From: Bicyclus anynana
Taxonomy: Eukaryota; Arthropoda; Insecta; Lepidoptera; Nymphalidae
NCBI RefSeq assembly: GCF_947172395.1
Contig: NC_069110.1
Span: 3,844,001 to 3,908,000 of the forward strand
Direction of reading: 5' to 3'
Length of the DNA stretch: 64,000 nt
Of the stretch, positions 21,501-30,972 are shown in pieces. The position numbers and the translations under genes were made by a program. The notes below the pieces were generated by a model, which saw nothing but the letters and a program-made list of their open reading frames with translations, did not search any database and was not told the origin of the DNA. Position 1 is the stretch's first letter. Every line of letters begins with the position of its first letter.

Positions 21501-24500
21501 TTAGAGACACGTGATATTTAATATCTTAAAATGCTCACGTGCTTGGCCGGAGGCCGCACATTGTTACGCTGAATCACATTAGGAGAGCAGTTAAGCGCGC
21601 GGCCTGAGGGCGCGCATATGGCTTGGGTAATATAACCAGCCGAAGGCCTGGTCAGTCGAATCGAAGTCACGGCTGGAGGAAAGTCAGGATGTTTTGTACT
21701 TGAGTAATATGCCCAGCCTTAAGCGTAAGGCCACCGACCCGCATTGTAGAAGCGTAGTAGCTTTAAGTTCCATATATCCTCTCAGTCCAGAGTTGGACAG
21801 TCGGTGATGTTACACCTACGCGAATGTAACTTGCTCTTCAAGGCACGGGCGTGTTAAAAACCGTCGGTCCCGGTCATTAAAATCTGATATTTATCATTAT
21901 AACTCTCAGCCCCCCAACCCACATTGGAGTGCTGTAAGGACTAAGCTCCATATCCCATCTCTTATCAAGAAAAAGGCCTAGCCCTGTAGTACTCGTAAAT
22001 CGTTAAAATCGATTGATAATGACGAATGCTGCATATAATGTAATATGCCAGTACGGGAAAGACATTGAATCGCTCGGCCGCGTTGAATTTTTCACGTTCC
22101 TGCCACTGACTGGTTTGCACAATGGTTTTTTATTGGTATAATTCGTAAGCGTATAAATTTGGACTTTGCTTTTTGATGCCTAAATGGCCTATCATATATT
22201 TTTATGACGTTAATTTTTTACTTTTACATAATTTCTACTCACTATTTTACACTAATATTTTGTAAATACAATAGAATTTAAAACGAGCTAACAATTGAAA
22301 CCTATATGAAAGTTGTTGCTTCTCCGGTTCAAAAGTAATATAGTAACTAGAAAAAAAGCCGACAAAATGACCTCAAATTAGCAGCGCTCTACTACTCGTA
22401 CGTATGACTTATCAGAGTTTTAATTTAGCGTAAAAAATCTACGATCCTTCAGCTATTCAATGATGCAATTACATTGTGGATAGATATGATAGATATGTAG
22501 CTGTAACAGCAATCTGTATCCCCGGACTTTGTTACATTCGTTTTTTTTTAACAATGACATCCCTCTACGGAAGCAATTTTAAATACGTGTACCCTTCAAA
22601 AAATATAGTCAGTTGACTTTAAAGTGGTAGAACATCTGTGAGCTGGGACCACTAAGATGTAAAAAAAAGTGTCAATGATTTCTTCCCAGTTGAAAATGAG
22701 TCTGATTACAAAATCAATTATTAATTTGTTATCTATAATCTGTAGGATTTTTTGTGCAGATGCACTACAAAATTCTATACTTTTTCTTAATAATTAAATT
22801 ATTTAAGTAGAGTAGAGGTTTAAACTAACACACTTAAAGTCAAAATGATTGTTGTTGTTATGAATGCTGTCAACTATCATTATCAGCCTATTTTAAATTC
22901 CCATTACAAGGCCAGGCCTACCTCCTTACAGGAGACGGGATTTGGAGCTTAGACATGTATTTGACATACATATTGCTAATGATATTTTATACTATAGATA
23001 TGTTACGTGCCTACTGAATCACCACAATAAGTGATCCGAATTTAGCTACTCCACTGAGCACACACATGCAGAATTTTGTGTTTACTTACATTATATTTTT
23101 AAGTATATATAGTTTTTGTACTTCTTGAACAAACAACTCGACATTGTAGATAATATTTAGGTATTATTTGTTTAAATAATGTTAGTTTTTTGGTAAGCTA
23201 CTAAATGTTAAGTTTTCGACTATTATTACCACCATTAGATTAATTTAAATTATGACATAACTTGAATTTTTAAAAGTGCTTGTAAACTAAGCCTAATTGA
23301 AATAAATGATTTTTTTTAATGAAATTAAGTCAATTATGCACATTTGTCCGCCTCAAATTTGATGCGCTGGTATCCTATCTCTAGTATAAAATATTGTTGC
23401 ATATTGCAGTAAAATAATACATAATGATGTCTCTACATAATTGATATTATAAAAATAAAGTTGCCTATTGAATTGATTAAAAAATGTTTACAATAACAAA
23501 ATAATTAAGGTTAATTCTTCATAATAAGTATGTATTTATTTGGCCTTGACTATTTCATTGAGGTTAATAAGATAACCAAAGCTAGCTACTTTGCTCTGTA
23601 ATTGAATAAAAAAAAATTTCATTTAATATTTAAATAAGAAGTTTAAAAACGAATTTTTCTATACTGTATTTAATTCGGTATGAAAGTTTAAATATTTTTG
23701 CAGTTTATAAACTATATTATTTATTACTGTAATTTATATTACCTTTACTCTGACGATACAGTCTTTACATTTAAAAAGGCTAATGTTACAATAGATGTAT
23801 GACAAAGTTGTAATCTTTAACTCAATCAGAGTAATGATTACAATGCACTCTGTTATCATTGATAAATAAACTTAATAAAAGATTTGAAACTGTTTTTACA
23901 ACATCATTCGATGCATGCTGGGCTTTGTACCAGTTTCCATCTTCAAACAGGAAGTAAAAATAAATGAAATCGTTTTAAATATTGTAAATTATAATAATGT
24001 AGATATAATAAAGGTATGTTATCTTTTAAAAAAAGTTTAAAACTGTTGGAGTTTCTTGCCGAGAACTTTTTCTCAGCAGAACCTGCCTACCGAACCGGTG
24101 GTCGTTGCAAATACTCAAACTAGATGTATCAAAAAAAAAACATACATACAGCCGAATGTAAAACCTCCTCCTTTTTGGAAGTCGGTTAAAAAAGTAAGCC
24201 TACATGAAATAAATGAATTTTGATTTGTGATCTTGTTATACATATACCAGAACATGGCAAAGTACATTTTTCCTCGTTCTCCACTTAATAGGGAATTGTA
24301 TTATGAGTGAATACAATAATTGTGTGATAGGTGAAGATTGAACCTCGCTACGTTGAGTCCAGATCCTCCAGTCTGGCTTTGTCCTGGTCGATAGTTGTTA
24401 TGCCTTTATTAATGTCTCACTATGGGGCAGTCTTTCCTCCGTATTAGAAGGGATGTGACTTTTGACCGACCAATGTAGGCTTAGTTTACAAGCACTTTTG

Positions 24501-26030
24501 AAACGTCAAGTTTGACTATTTATAGACACTACAACTAGTTTGGAAGGCTCATAAGAACTGGCAAGAAACTTAACAATTAAGTACTCTTTTAAAAAAAAAT
24601 TATACATTATTTGAATAATTTACAATTGCTAACATCATGAAAATTTCTTTTAGTTTTGCTTCCTGTGTGGAGGTAAGAGCTCCAATCCAGTGGCCTCCAA
24701 GTATCTTTATCATTAAGGAACTCAGCAATTGTGTAGTAACCTCGACAAAATAAATGTTTTTTTACACATTGCTTAAACTTATGCATTGGTAAGTCCATAA
24801 CTGTCTTGGGGATCTTGTTATAGAAGAGTATACCCAACTCTACAAACAATTTTTTTTAATGAATGATGCCTTATGTAATTTTATTTCATACACCAATTAT
24901 TGTACTCCGGAGTGCAACTTTGCAGAACAACTAATATTATAATATGATGGTGACTTTATTATTTTCTCTTTCATACTTTATTTATGCTACCGTTCATCAC
25001 TAGCTTTTACATACACAATGTCATGGATACAGAAAATGTTACAGGGTATTCTGTATATTGTAGAAATCCAGATGAACAGATTAATAAGTTTTAGATTGCT
25101 AAAATTTACAAAATCTACACTAACACAGACAAAAGGTATAAAATAAATAATAATATATAAGTAAGGTCCAAATAGAGCTCTCTATTATCTTAAACATACT
25201 TCCATATACTTAAGAAAAGTACATGAATAGTTCTATTATATGACACAGACATTCAGTAACATTTCAAGTTACAAGAAGATGTTGCAAAACAAGTAATTTG
25301 TCCTCATTACCACAACAGTTGCTAGACTGTATAACTTGTATAGTAACAAGGTAAAAAATATTTTCCATCAGGCTTTTCCAATTATAATCTGAAACTAATT
25401 AAAGCGGTGCACCAAAAACATCCATTTTCATTTAACTAAGTCCACCAATGTCAGATGTGGAAATAAAAAACTAAAACGCTTGACAGATAAGAGGACCAAC
25501 TTTCACTGTTGTAAAAGTTAACACAGCGATGAACTGGTGCAAAGTAAACACTACTCAACACAACATAAACCATTTAACTGTAAATAAAACGTACAGCGAG
25601 CCCATAAAAACGCGAAATGATAAAATAATGACCGGATTAACATACGACCATGTGTTTTAATTTATGTGCAGCGTAAATAGAGTTCCAATTGGAAGTGGTG
25701 TGTACACTGTACTGTGTTTATATAAATTGATTAGCTTCGCGTAACCAGTTAGTACGCGGCGCGGACTGGCCGATAAAACGTGGATAAACTATCATGCAAG
25801 CCACAAACACATGCGAATGTTATTGTAAATAAGTGCTAGTGCACTAGCCAGGCTCCAAATGTCAGATAAGTTGCAAACATCAAACATACCAGAGTGTCCT
25901 GGTCTCCTAAATCATTGTAGATGGACTCCAGGTCGCTACTGCTCGAGGAACTGCTTCTTCTTTTTTTTATACATGGGAACGATTTGTTAACAAACTCCAC
26001 CACCATATTACATATTTTACAACGTTGCAT
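18523..26030 (-). CDS. 5' part of an unidentified gene (two exons seen)
   Basis: Predicted gene whose first two coding exons are 26030-25890 and 18571-18523, joined in phase 0 across a 7.3-kb intron (donor CTG|GTATGT; acceptor TTTCAG|AAA; second donor ATGC|GTAAGT). The 63 whole codons start with an N-terminus of alternating cysteines (MQRCKIC...), a basic patch (KKRR), a run of seven serines and an acidic/tyrosine stretch (DLESIYNDLGD, then KLDDRFSFSDDSLYNM). No domain is recognised. The remaining exons must lie to the left; none could be identified between 1 and 18522. Supporting points are the GC-rich promoter-like sequence just upstream, consensus splice sites and the open joined frame. 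Without transcript data the 49-base exon remains a prediction. Confidence 0.55.
18672..18882 (+). mobile_element. SINE-A copy lacking its head
   Basis: Body and 3' end of SINE-A from 'GCGTGGCTAATTACC' through 'CGTTCCGGTACGATGTCGTG' to 'GGGCTAATTTGTAAA'. It lies in the long intron of the two-exon gene. Confidence 0.8.
18985..19112 (+). mobile_element. LINE 3'-UTR fragment
   Basis: 'CTTCTCAGCAGAACCTTCCG', 'AAAAGTGCTTGTAAACTGAG' and the AATAAATGATTTTTGATTTG end form the 3' UTR of the LINE whose protein tail is at 24607-24849. Other pieces lie at 23262-23312 and 24040-24230. Confidence 0.65.
19113..19854. other. Intron stretch with a short CCCTA array
   Basis: At 19408-19482 there is a degenerate CCCTACCCCTACCCTA array on the plus strand, preceded near 19130-19190 by Helitron end wording ('GCGGACACCCGCGTG', 'TAAACTTTCAACCCC'). 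Together these are remains of a minus-oriented Helitron. The rest is AT-rich. Confidence 0.5.
19855..20061 (+). pseudogene. Retroelement ORF tail
   Basis: An open frame reads 'RDEYLSIPWIHRAVPCPTRC' and then 'SRGLVNTGRRVKEFLDNRLT ... LPA' before a stop at 20059-20061. A degenerate relative lies at 12230-12370. The repetition and position suggest the C-terminus of a LINE-type protein. The family is not recognised. Confidence 0.45.
20224..20465 (-). mobile_element. SINE-B copy, head partly lost
   Basis: Reverse-oriented SINE-B from (ATC)n through 'CTGCTGAGCTCGAGTCTCAT', 'GGTTTCCTCACGATG' and 'AAAAGTTGGAGGTGCATGCC' to 'CCCCGG', where the head breaks off. Confidence 0.8.
20722..20815 (-). mobile_element. 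SINE-B fragment
   Basis: It has only the part 'GAGACTCGTGATATTTAATT ... GCATGCCCCGGACCGAAC', lying directly against the RTE fragment that follows. Confidence 0.6.
20816..21330 (-). pseudogene. RTE endonuclease-reverse transcriptase fragment
   Basis: In two or three minus-strand frames the sequence encodes the linker between endonuclease and reverse transcriptase of a lepidopteran RTE LINE: 'LDDLNNRFLKTVHTVGSKTF', 'EERQEMRLQSSADVSKY', 'LNTEQGNLISTKPEILSKVE' and 'LKAGGKPMLKVLQRFFNSVI' followed by 'TPEAWHRSVV'. Frameshifts and stops make it non-functional. It probably belongs to the same family as the 3' pieces at 17933, 47640 and 50500. Confidence 0.75.
21338..21556 (-). mobile_element. SINE-B copy, truncated
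   Basis: Reverse-oriented SINE-B tail and body ('CCCATATTCAGTTCACTGCT', 'GGCCCAATGCGGATTGACAG', 'GAGACACGTGATATTTAATA'). It ends at 'AAAATGCTCACG', without a head. Confidence 0.8.
21557..22000 (+). mobile_element. SINE-C pieces and unassigned repeat
   Basis: Two partial copies of another SINE-like tail occur at about 21730-21800 and 21905-22000 ('CCAACCCACATTGGAGTGCT', 'AAGCTCCATATCCCATCTC', 'AAAGGCCTAGCCCTG'). The same unit, reversed, is at 35285-35375 and 45388-45470. The GC-richer part 21557-21700 is repeat-like but unidentified. Confidence 0.5.
22255..22540 (-). repeat. Unclassified interspersed repeat, copy 1
   Basis: It matches in reverse orientation the segment 34620-34910: shared words are 'AGCAGCGCT', 'AGATTTTTTACG' (plus-strand reverse), 'TTTTGTCGG' and 'AACAATTT...AAAACGAGCTAAC'. 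The similarity covers about 250 bases. No coding was seen. Confidence 0.6.
22541..23999. other. AT-rich intron sequence
   Basis: It lies in the 7.3-kb intron of the two-exon gene. A LINE 3'-UTR scrap (AAAAGTGCTTGTAAACTAAG) sits at 23270-23312 and a SINE-C scrap at 22905-22960. Nothing else was identified. Confidence 0.5.
24000..24230 (+). mobile_element. LINE 3'-UTR copy with inserted A-tailed piece
   Basis: 'TTGGAGTTTCTTGCCGAGAA', 'CTACCGAACCGGTGG' and the end 'CCTACATGAAATAAATGAAT' belong to the LFYNKIPK-type LINE. It is interrupted at 24128-24190 by an A-run plus 'CCTCCTCCTTTTTGGAAGTC', a piece also seen at 34125-34195. Confidence 0.6.
24470..24855 (-). pseudogene. LINE 3' end: ORF tail plus 3' UTR
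   Basis: The minus-strand frame 24849-24607 encodes the tail of a jockey/CR1-like LINE protein ('LGILFYNKIPKTVMDLPMHK', 'GYYTIAEFLNDKDTWR'). The following 24606-24470 is its 3' UTR with a broken form of the motif seen at 18985. It is a 5'-truncated insertion in the intron of the two-exon gene, not a gene of its own. Confidence 0.7.
24856..25889. other. Intron sequence next to the first exon
   Basis: No repeat or exon was recognised. Composition is AT-rich, rising in GC towards 25750 ('ACGCGGCGCGGACTGG'). Confidence 0.45.
25890..26030 (-). CDS. First coding exon of the unidentified gene
   Basis: The ATG at 26030 opens 47 codons ending at ACTCTG|GTATGT. Residues 1-8 include Cys4 and Cys7 (CKIC), with a third cysteine at 20; residues 22-25 are basic; 26-32 are serines; 33-47 are acidic with one tyrosine. 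An open frame continues to 25836 but the extra codons lie in the intron. The start is chosen as the first ATG after the promoter-like region; an upstream noncoding exon cannot be excluded. Confidence 0.6.
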
Positions 26031-26520
26031 TGTTGCTTTTTATGTGACAAATGTACCACGAAACATTGACTAACTTTGAAAGTTAAAACTTGAAAAATGC
26101 GCGTGAAATTTCTCTGAACCCTAGCAGAAAACACACTGGATCTAAGAAACTCTTTACATTTTGGGCCCGAGTGCCGAAACGAGCCGCCGAAGGGAGCTAG
26201 CGGCTTAGTTTATAAGTCATGATTTTTCCGAAAACAATAGTTTAGTTGTGATTTATCGCGATAGTTGCAGCTGTACGCAGCGACCGCAATGATAGCTGGC
26301 GGACAACTACAGCTGAGCAACAGCACACAGTCAGCACTCGGCAGTTTGTTCGGTGCGCGACGCGAGCAGACGGACGTAACGGCGACTTGCGCCTTTGCCT
26401 CGCTCCTCCCGATTTTGTAAATTGTACAGGCGCGGTGCTCTCTGCTCTCTAGCGTTACTGTTCTATCACATTCTCTCTACGTTCTATTCTGTGTGACAGA
26501 GCATGTGAAAACTAACTGAA
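26031..26520 (-). promoter_or_regulatory. GC-rich probable promoter and 5' UTR
   Basis: This is a local island of high GC and CpG density ('GTGCGCGACGCGAGCAGACG', 'AACGAGCCGCCGAAGG') in an otherwise AT-rich region, immediately upstream of the first coding exon on the minus strand. No TATA box or transcription start could be fixed. Confidence 0.5.
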
Positions 26521-27798
26521 GAACGAAATACCTACCAATAAAGTTATATTTATATTTTATTTACAAAATTGTTATTGTGATATTATCGCGGACTGGGTAT
26601 GTAGGTAGTCGGTGGAAAGTATATACTGAAAATAAATGGAATTATCTAGGTCTTTATTCAACTAGCTACTGAAGTCAAACTTGATGTCGAATTTCGATAA
26701 ACTCAACTAACAAAAATTAAAAAACCCCAAAACAATGAGCTAACGTACTTAGGTATACCTACTCACTGTATAATGTTTTGGTACATGCACCTTATCTTGT
26801 TCCTATATTAATGACAATAAAAATCAGATCTATACAATGTTAATATATCTACCTACCTACCTACCTTCCTACCTACCTAGTTAATATATTTTGAATAACA
26901 TTGTATGAAAAAATCAATCCATAGGTACCTACCTACCTACATCATTTTAAATAAATTAGGTATGAACTAACATGCTTTCTCTACCTGCTTTTCAATTTGT
27001 TTGTTGATATGTACCTACTTACATAAACATTCCACATTGAGTTTACCTAATTACACTGGTCACTTTTCTGCTGACTATATAAACCTATACTCCAGCAGCG
27101 CCGGCCCGAAGTAATTTTTATAATGGAGCGAGATCCAATTATGGCGCCTCTCCTGTTTGCTTCTAATAATATGTAGATACCTACACGAAATTAGGAGTGT
27201 AAAGTAAGAATGGAACGCGAAGATCTTGACCATACTCTGGGGTGACCAATTGAAAATCAGGCACAGTACCGTCTACGGTTGACTAGGATTATCATTTAGG
27301 CGCTCTCTAGGATTTGGCGTCTGGAGCGACGGCTCCGTTCGCCGTATGGACGGGCCTTCCTTGCACTCCAGCAGCTCATTCTCACTGTACTGTACCTAAC
27401 CTACCCACCTAGGAACGTAATAAAATATCAGATCTACTCATTTGATTAAACTCGAGACTTCTAACTCTATAAACATTGATGATATAGCAAGATTGAAGTG
27501 TCCGTTCGTAATTTTAAATTGACATCTTTTTAATTAAGTATTTCATAATAAATTATTAATATATCTTATAAATACGGTAGGTAAGTAGGTACTTCAAAAA
27601 GTTAAAAAAAATTATTTATCAACAGTTTCAGAAATTAGCTGGAAAGGCTGAATAAATTTTTTATAATTGTTTGAAGAACGGACTTCCAAATTCAAAGTTT
27701 GTTTAATTCAAGTAGGCATAATTTACAAACAGTCAAACACTTAGTTAAAAAACTTCATGTTTGACTATTCATTGGCAGATACTTGATAAAAGAAGTAC
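26521..27798. other. Intergenic sequence with a TACC microsatellite
   Basis: A (TACC)n microsatellite with interruptions is at 26849-26880 and a short one near 26928-26940. No gene was found. Confidence 0.6.
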
Positions 27799-27897
27799 AG
27801 CTCGTGCGGATTAACTCGACACCTGGCTCGAATGATGTTTGTACTGTGTTTGTATGGATGTGTCTAGTAGCCAGGTGTCATGTTACCGCGCACGGGT
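27799..27897. mobile_element. Small foldback MITE
   Basis: Inverted arms of about 28 bp, 'CTCGTGCGGATTAACTCGAC' + ACCTGGCT against AGCCAGGTGTCATGTTACCG + CGCACGGG, surround a short spacer. There are a few mismatches. Confidence 0.65.
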
Positions 27898-29013
27898 TTA
27901 TTACATACTTACTTTAACATACGGGAACGGGAACTATTCTGGTTAATCTGCGGGACATCCGCTTGTGATAATACCTAATAGAAATTAAAATAAAACTTAT
28001 TATAGGTCGCGCCAATCTTCAAGTCCGTTCAGAACACAAGCAGTGCCGACTATACAAATTTGCTGCCAGTAGGCTATTGAATGTTTGCAGCCCCTACTGA
28101 ACTCTGAAATAATACGATAGGTATCTTAGTTGGCAAACAATACAATTAGCCTTTGTGTCAATAAAATTGCAAGTTTTAATGTTTTAGTAGGACTGTACAG
28201 GTCGTACAGGACTAAAATATTAAAATTATCGTTACATAGTTACATTTCCTATAATTCTGGAGATTAAAAAGTTTTTTGGGTCAAATTTGACTCCCGCTAA
28301 AATCTGCCGCCCTAGCCTACTAGTAAATCCACGACCACCACTGAACACAAAGCATATGGTTGTGTAGTAAACGAAAAATTATCCCAGCAGGGCTATTAAT
28401 AAAAGTGCAGTTCATTTCAGCATGTTACAATGTCAAATCGGACTCAAATATTGCTGCTCGATGTACTTAATACGATTTCTTTTTTAATTTAATCAATATT
28501 TTTTATCGAAACAAAGTAACAAACATGTATCTACCTACTTTACTACTGCACAGTGTTGCAATGCAAGCATTAACATAAATAAAATTGTATTGCGCCTACG
28601 TGAAATTATACCGCAATTATGTAGACACTGACAATTTGTATTTACTTATTTAGTTCCGCGGTCATATGTATCTTAGTGTACCATTCAAACAATGAGTCAT
28701 TTGTGATTTTTGTTTTGTGTTATAGTTATTTCTATGAAATTACCTCGAATATGACATTTGTCATCAAGTGGCAATGATCTTCTGTTTAAACTATCGTACC
28801 TATAGCATGAATATTTCAACAAAATTACGTAAATATCAGTTTTTCGTTAAAATAACGTTACCTACTACCTGCAAATACCACTACTAGCCATTTGACTCCT
28901 AAATGTATCCGTTACGTGACATGTAAAAAATATAAAGTAAACCCAGGGCAATAGGCGAGCACAGTATCCTGTATCATTCTGCGCGCGATAGAGGAATATA
29001 AAGATTTTTTTGA
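27898..29013. other. Intergenic sequence
   Basis: A Helitron-end scrap lies at 27920-27962 (GGGAACGGGAAC ... GCGGGACATCCGC). Nothing else was recognised. Confidence 0.4.
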
Positions 29014-29118
29014 ATGGCTCACAACGGTAGATTAAAACCGCATTCCCTGACTGTCGGCTTCTTCAACGCAGACGAGCTTTTCGATAAAATACTCGCGGGC
29101 AGCGAATGGCTAGACTAA
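29014..29118 (+). pseudogene. Start of a LINE ORF2 (endonuclease N-terminus)
   Basis: The 34-codon frame begins MAHNGRLKPHSLTVGFFNAD. The phrase 'SLTVGFFNA' resembles the first β-strand of the apurinic-like endonuclease of insect LINEs (usually FFNANGL). The rest of the domain is missing, so this is a short relic. Confidence 0.45.
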
Positions 29119-29616
29119 TGTTACTTTAGGTATGTAAAATGACGATCATTGTGTAATTTCGTTGAAAACATAATGTAAGATGATTGCAAAAACGAAAATA
29201 CGATGAAAGACGATGTAGTCATACTTGAATGTCGGATATTATTACAATATCCGACCTTAAAATATTTAGTAGACACTAATATTACAAACAACTATTTGAC
29301 TGATCCATTACCTAACGTTTTCTCTAGAACTTTTATTAAGTATTAATTTTTATAGCATTATAATATGCCAGTAGAGAAGACACCGAATATGAAAGCCGTA
29401 GGTACTTAAGACAAAAGCTCTTAAACTTTTTCCTTTTGTAAAAAATAAATCAGAGTCTGTTTCTGATTTGTTTTCTAGTAAAGCGGGTAAAAATCTTAGA
29501 TGCTTGAATTTATTAAAAGTGGACTTTTAAGTACCTACTCCTTTTGTATGCGATGCCCTTTAGTCTATATTTAATTAATCTGTGGCTGTCCCTTTTCGAA
29601 ATATTCTTCTTCATTC
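29119..29616. other. Intergenic sequence
   Basis: A short palindrome 'GTCGGATATTATTACAATATCCGAC' type sequence (29231-29255) is present. Nothing else was recognised. Confidence 0.45.
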
Positions 29617-30511
29617 CTAATTCCTCAATATGAATTTACTCATTTACACAATAGGGTACTTGCCTCTTTTTAAATAGTGTTAACCTTTTTTTTAACTGCT
29701 ATATTTTACTTTGTCCCGTCAATAATAACCATTAAAATGATAAAATAAAATGAAAAATATGCCACGGAATCACAACAAACTGACAAGTGACGTCATTCAT
29801 AAAGGCTACGTTTCACTGAGGCCTAGTTCAGATTACTTTAGTATTTTAGTCGAGTACGAATGATTTTTGGATTTACCGCCCAAAAATCGTTCGTACTCGA
29901 CTAAAATACTAAAGTAGTCCGAACTAGGTGTTAGGGCTTTTTGCTGCAGAAAATTGTTATGTAGATACCTATGCATACTAATTTTGGAAGTTTGATGATT
30001 AAAAAGTTTTTTCCAAATCTGAAAAGTTTATATTATTACAGTATGGAGTTGGCTTTATACTTTTCGCTGTAATTAAAAAGTTTTAGGACACAGAGGTCGT
30101 AACTTCGTTACTTTTGTAAGGTGTTCTAATCGCCTTATTTGTGTTAATTTAACAGATATGCTAACAAACTATTCTGTACAGGATACAACACTCAAAGACG
30201 GTACATGAGTGTATTATATTCTCACAGTTCTTGCACGTCTGTATCAATAACGCTTGGTTGTTGAAGACGTTGACAGTATGTCTTAAATCGTTAGAAAAAA
30301 AGCCTTTAAGATTGACGTCACTTGTCAATTTGTTGATTCGGTGGCAAAAACTTTACGTGGATAAATTTTATAATTTTTACTAGTTATTATTAACGGGACA
30401 AAGTAAAATATAGCATGGTATAGTTTAAATAAAGTTTAACACTATTTAAAAAAGAGGCAAGTACCCTTTGTGCAATTGTGCAAATGACTAAATTCACATT
30501 GAATAATTAGG
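29617..30511. mobile_element. TIR element of about 0.9 kb with ~190-bp inverted ends
   Basis: The left arm 29617-29812 and right arm 30300-30511 are imperfect reverse complements: 'GGGTACTTGCCTCTTTTTAA' against TTAAAAAAGAGGCAAGTACC, and 'GACAAGTGACGTCA' against TGACGTCACTTGTC. The interior codes for nothing recognisable and carries a separate 107-bp foldback. It looks like a non-autonomous DNA transposon. Confidence 0.75.
29822..29928. repeat. 49-bp near-perfect foldback
   Basis: The arms 29822-29870 and 29880-29928 pair at 46 of 49 positions (ends CCTAGTTC / GAACTAGG) with a 9-base loop. It lies inside the TIR element 29617-30511. Confidence 0.9.
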
Positions 30512-30972
30512 TATGGAGATGCCTAAATTCTGCAACAAAATTGACTGTCGTTTATTGAGGGAGACGAGCTATACTCACAATAAATTTATTTAGCAACACA
30601 CACATTTAATTTTTACATAGCCTAACAAACACATCTCTTCGACTCGTTACACGTTACACGTACAGGTAAAACGTTCTTTTATTAAACAAGGAGTTGTTGA
30701 CCGTTTCATAAGCAATTTAATTAAACAAACCAGCATTTATATGGAGCTTTATACACGACTAAAACTATTACAACAATGAAACACCGATTCTCCGAGTATT
30801 GAAACAGTTTTTTTAAACGCGTTAGATCACGATTCTTGATCTTTGAAGGAGGGGTAACATCTAGCGAGTCCTCAGACTTTGTTATAAAAGGACCTGACTC
30901 GCTTATGTTACCTCTCTGGCAAAGCTTATTCCCCTTTTCAACCAACGAAAGACAGACATTATTAATAATTCG
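30512..30972. other. Intergenic sequence
   Basis: A TIR-like word, 'AAAGGACCTGACTCGC', near 30889 resembles the ends of the element at 33002-33330. Open frames at 30721-31066 have no support. Confidence 0.4.
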
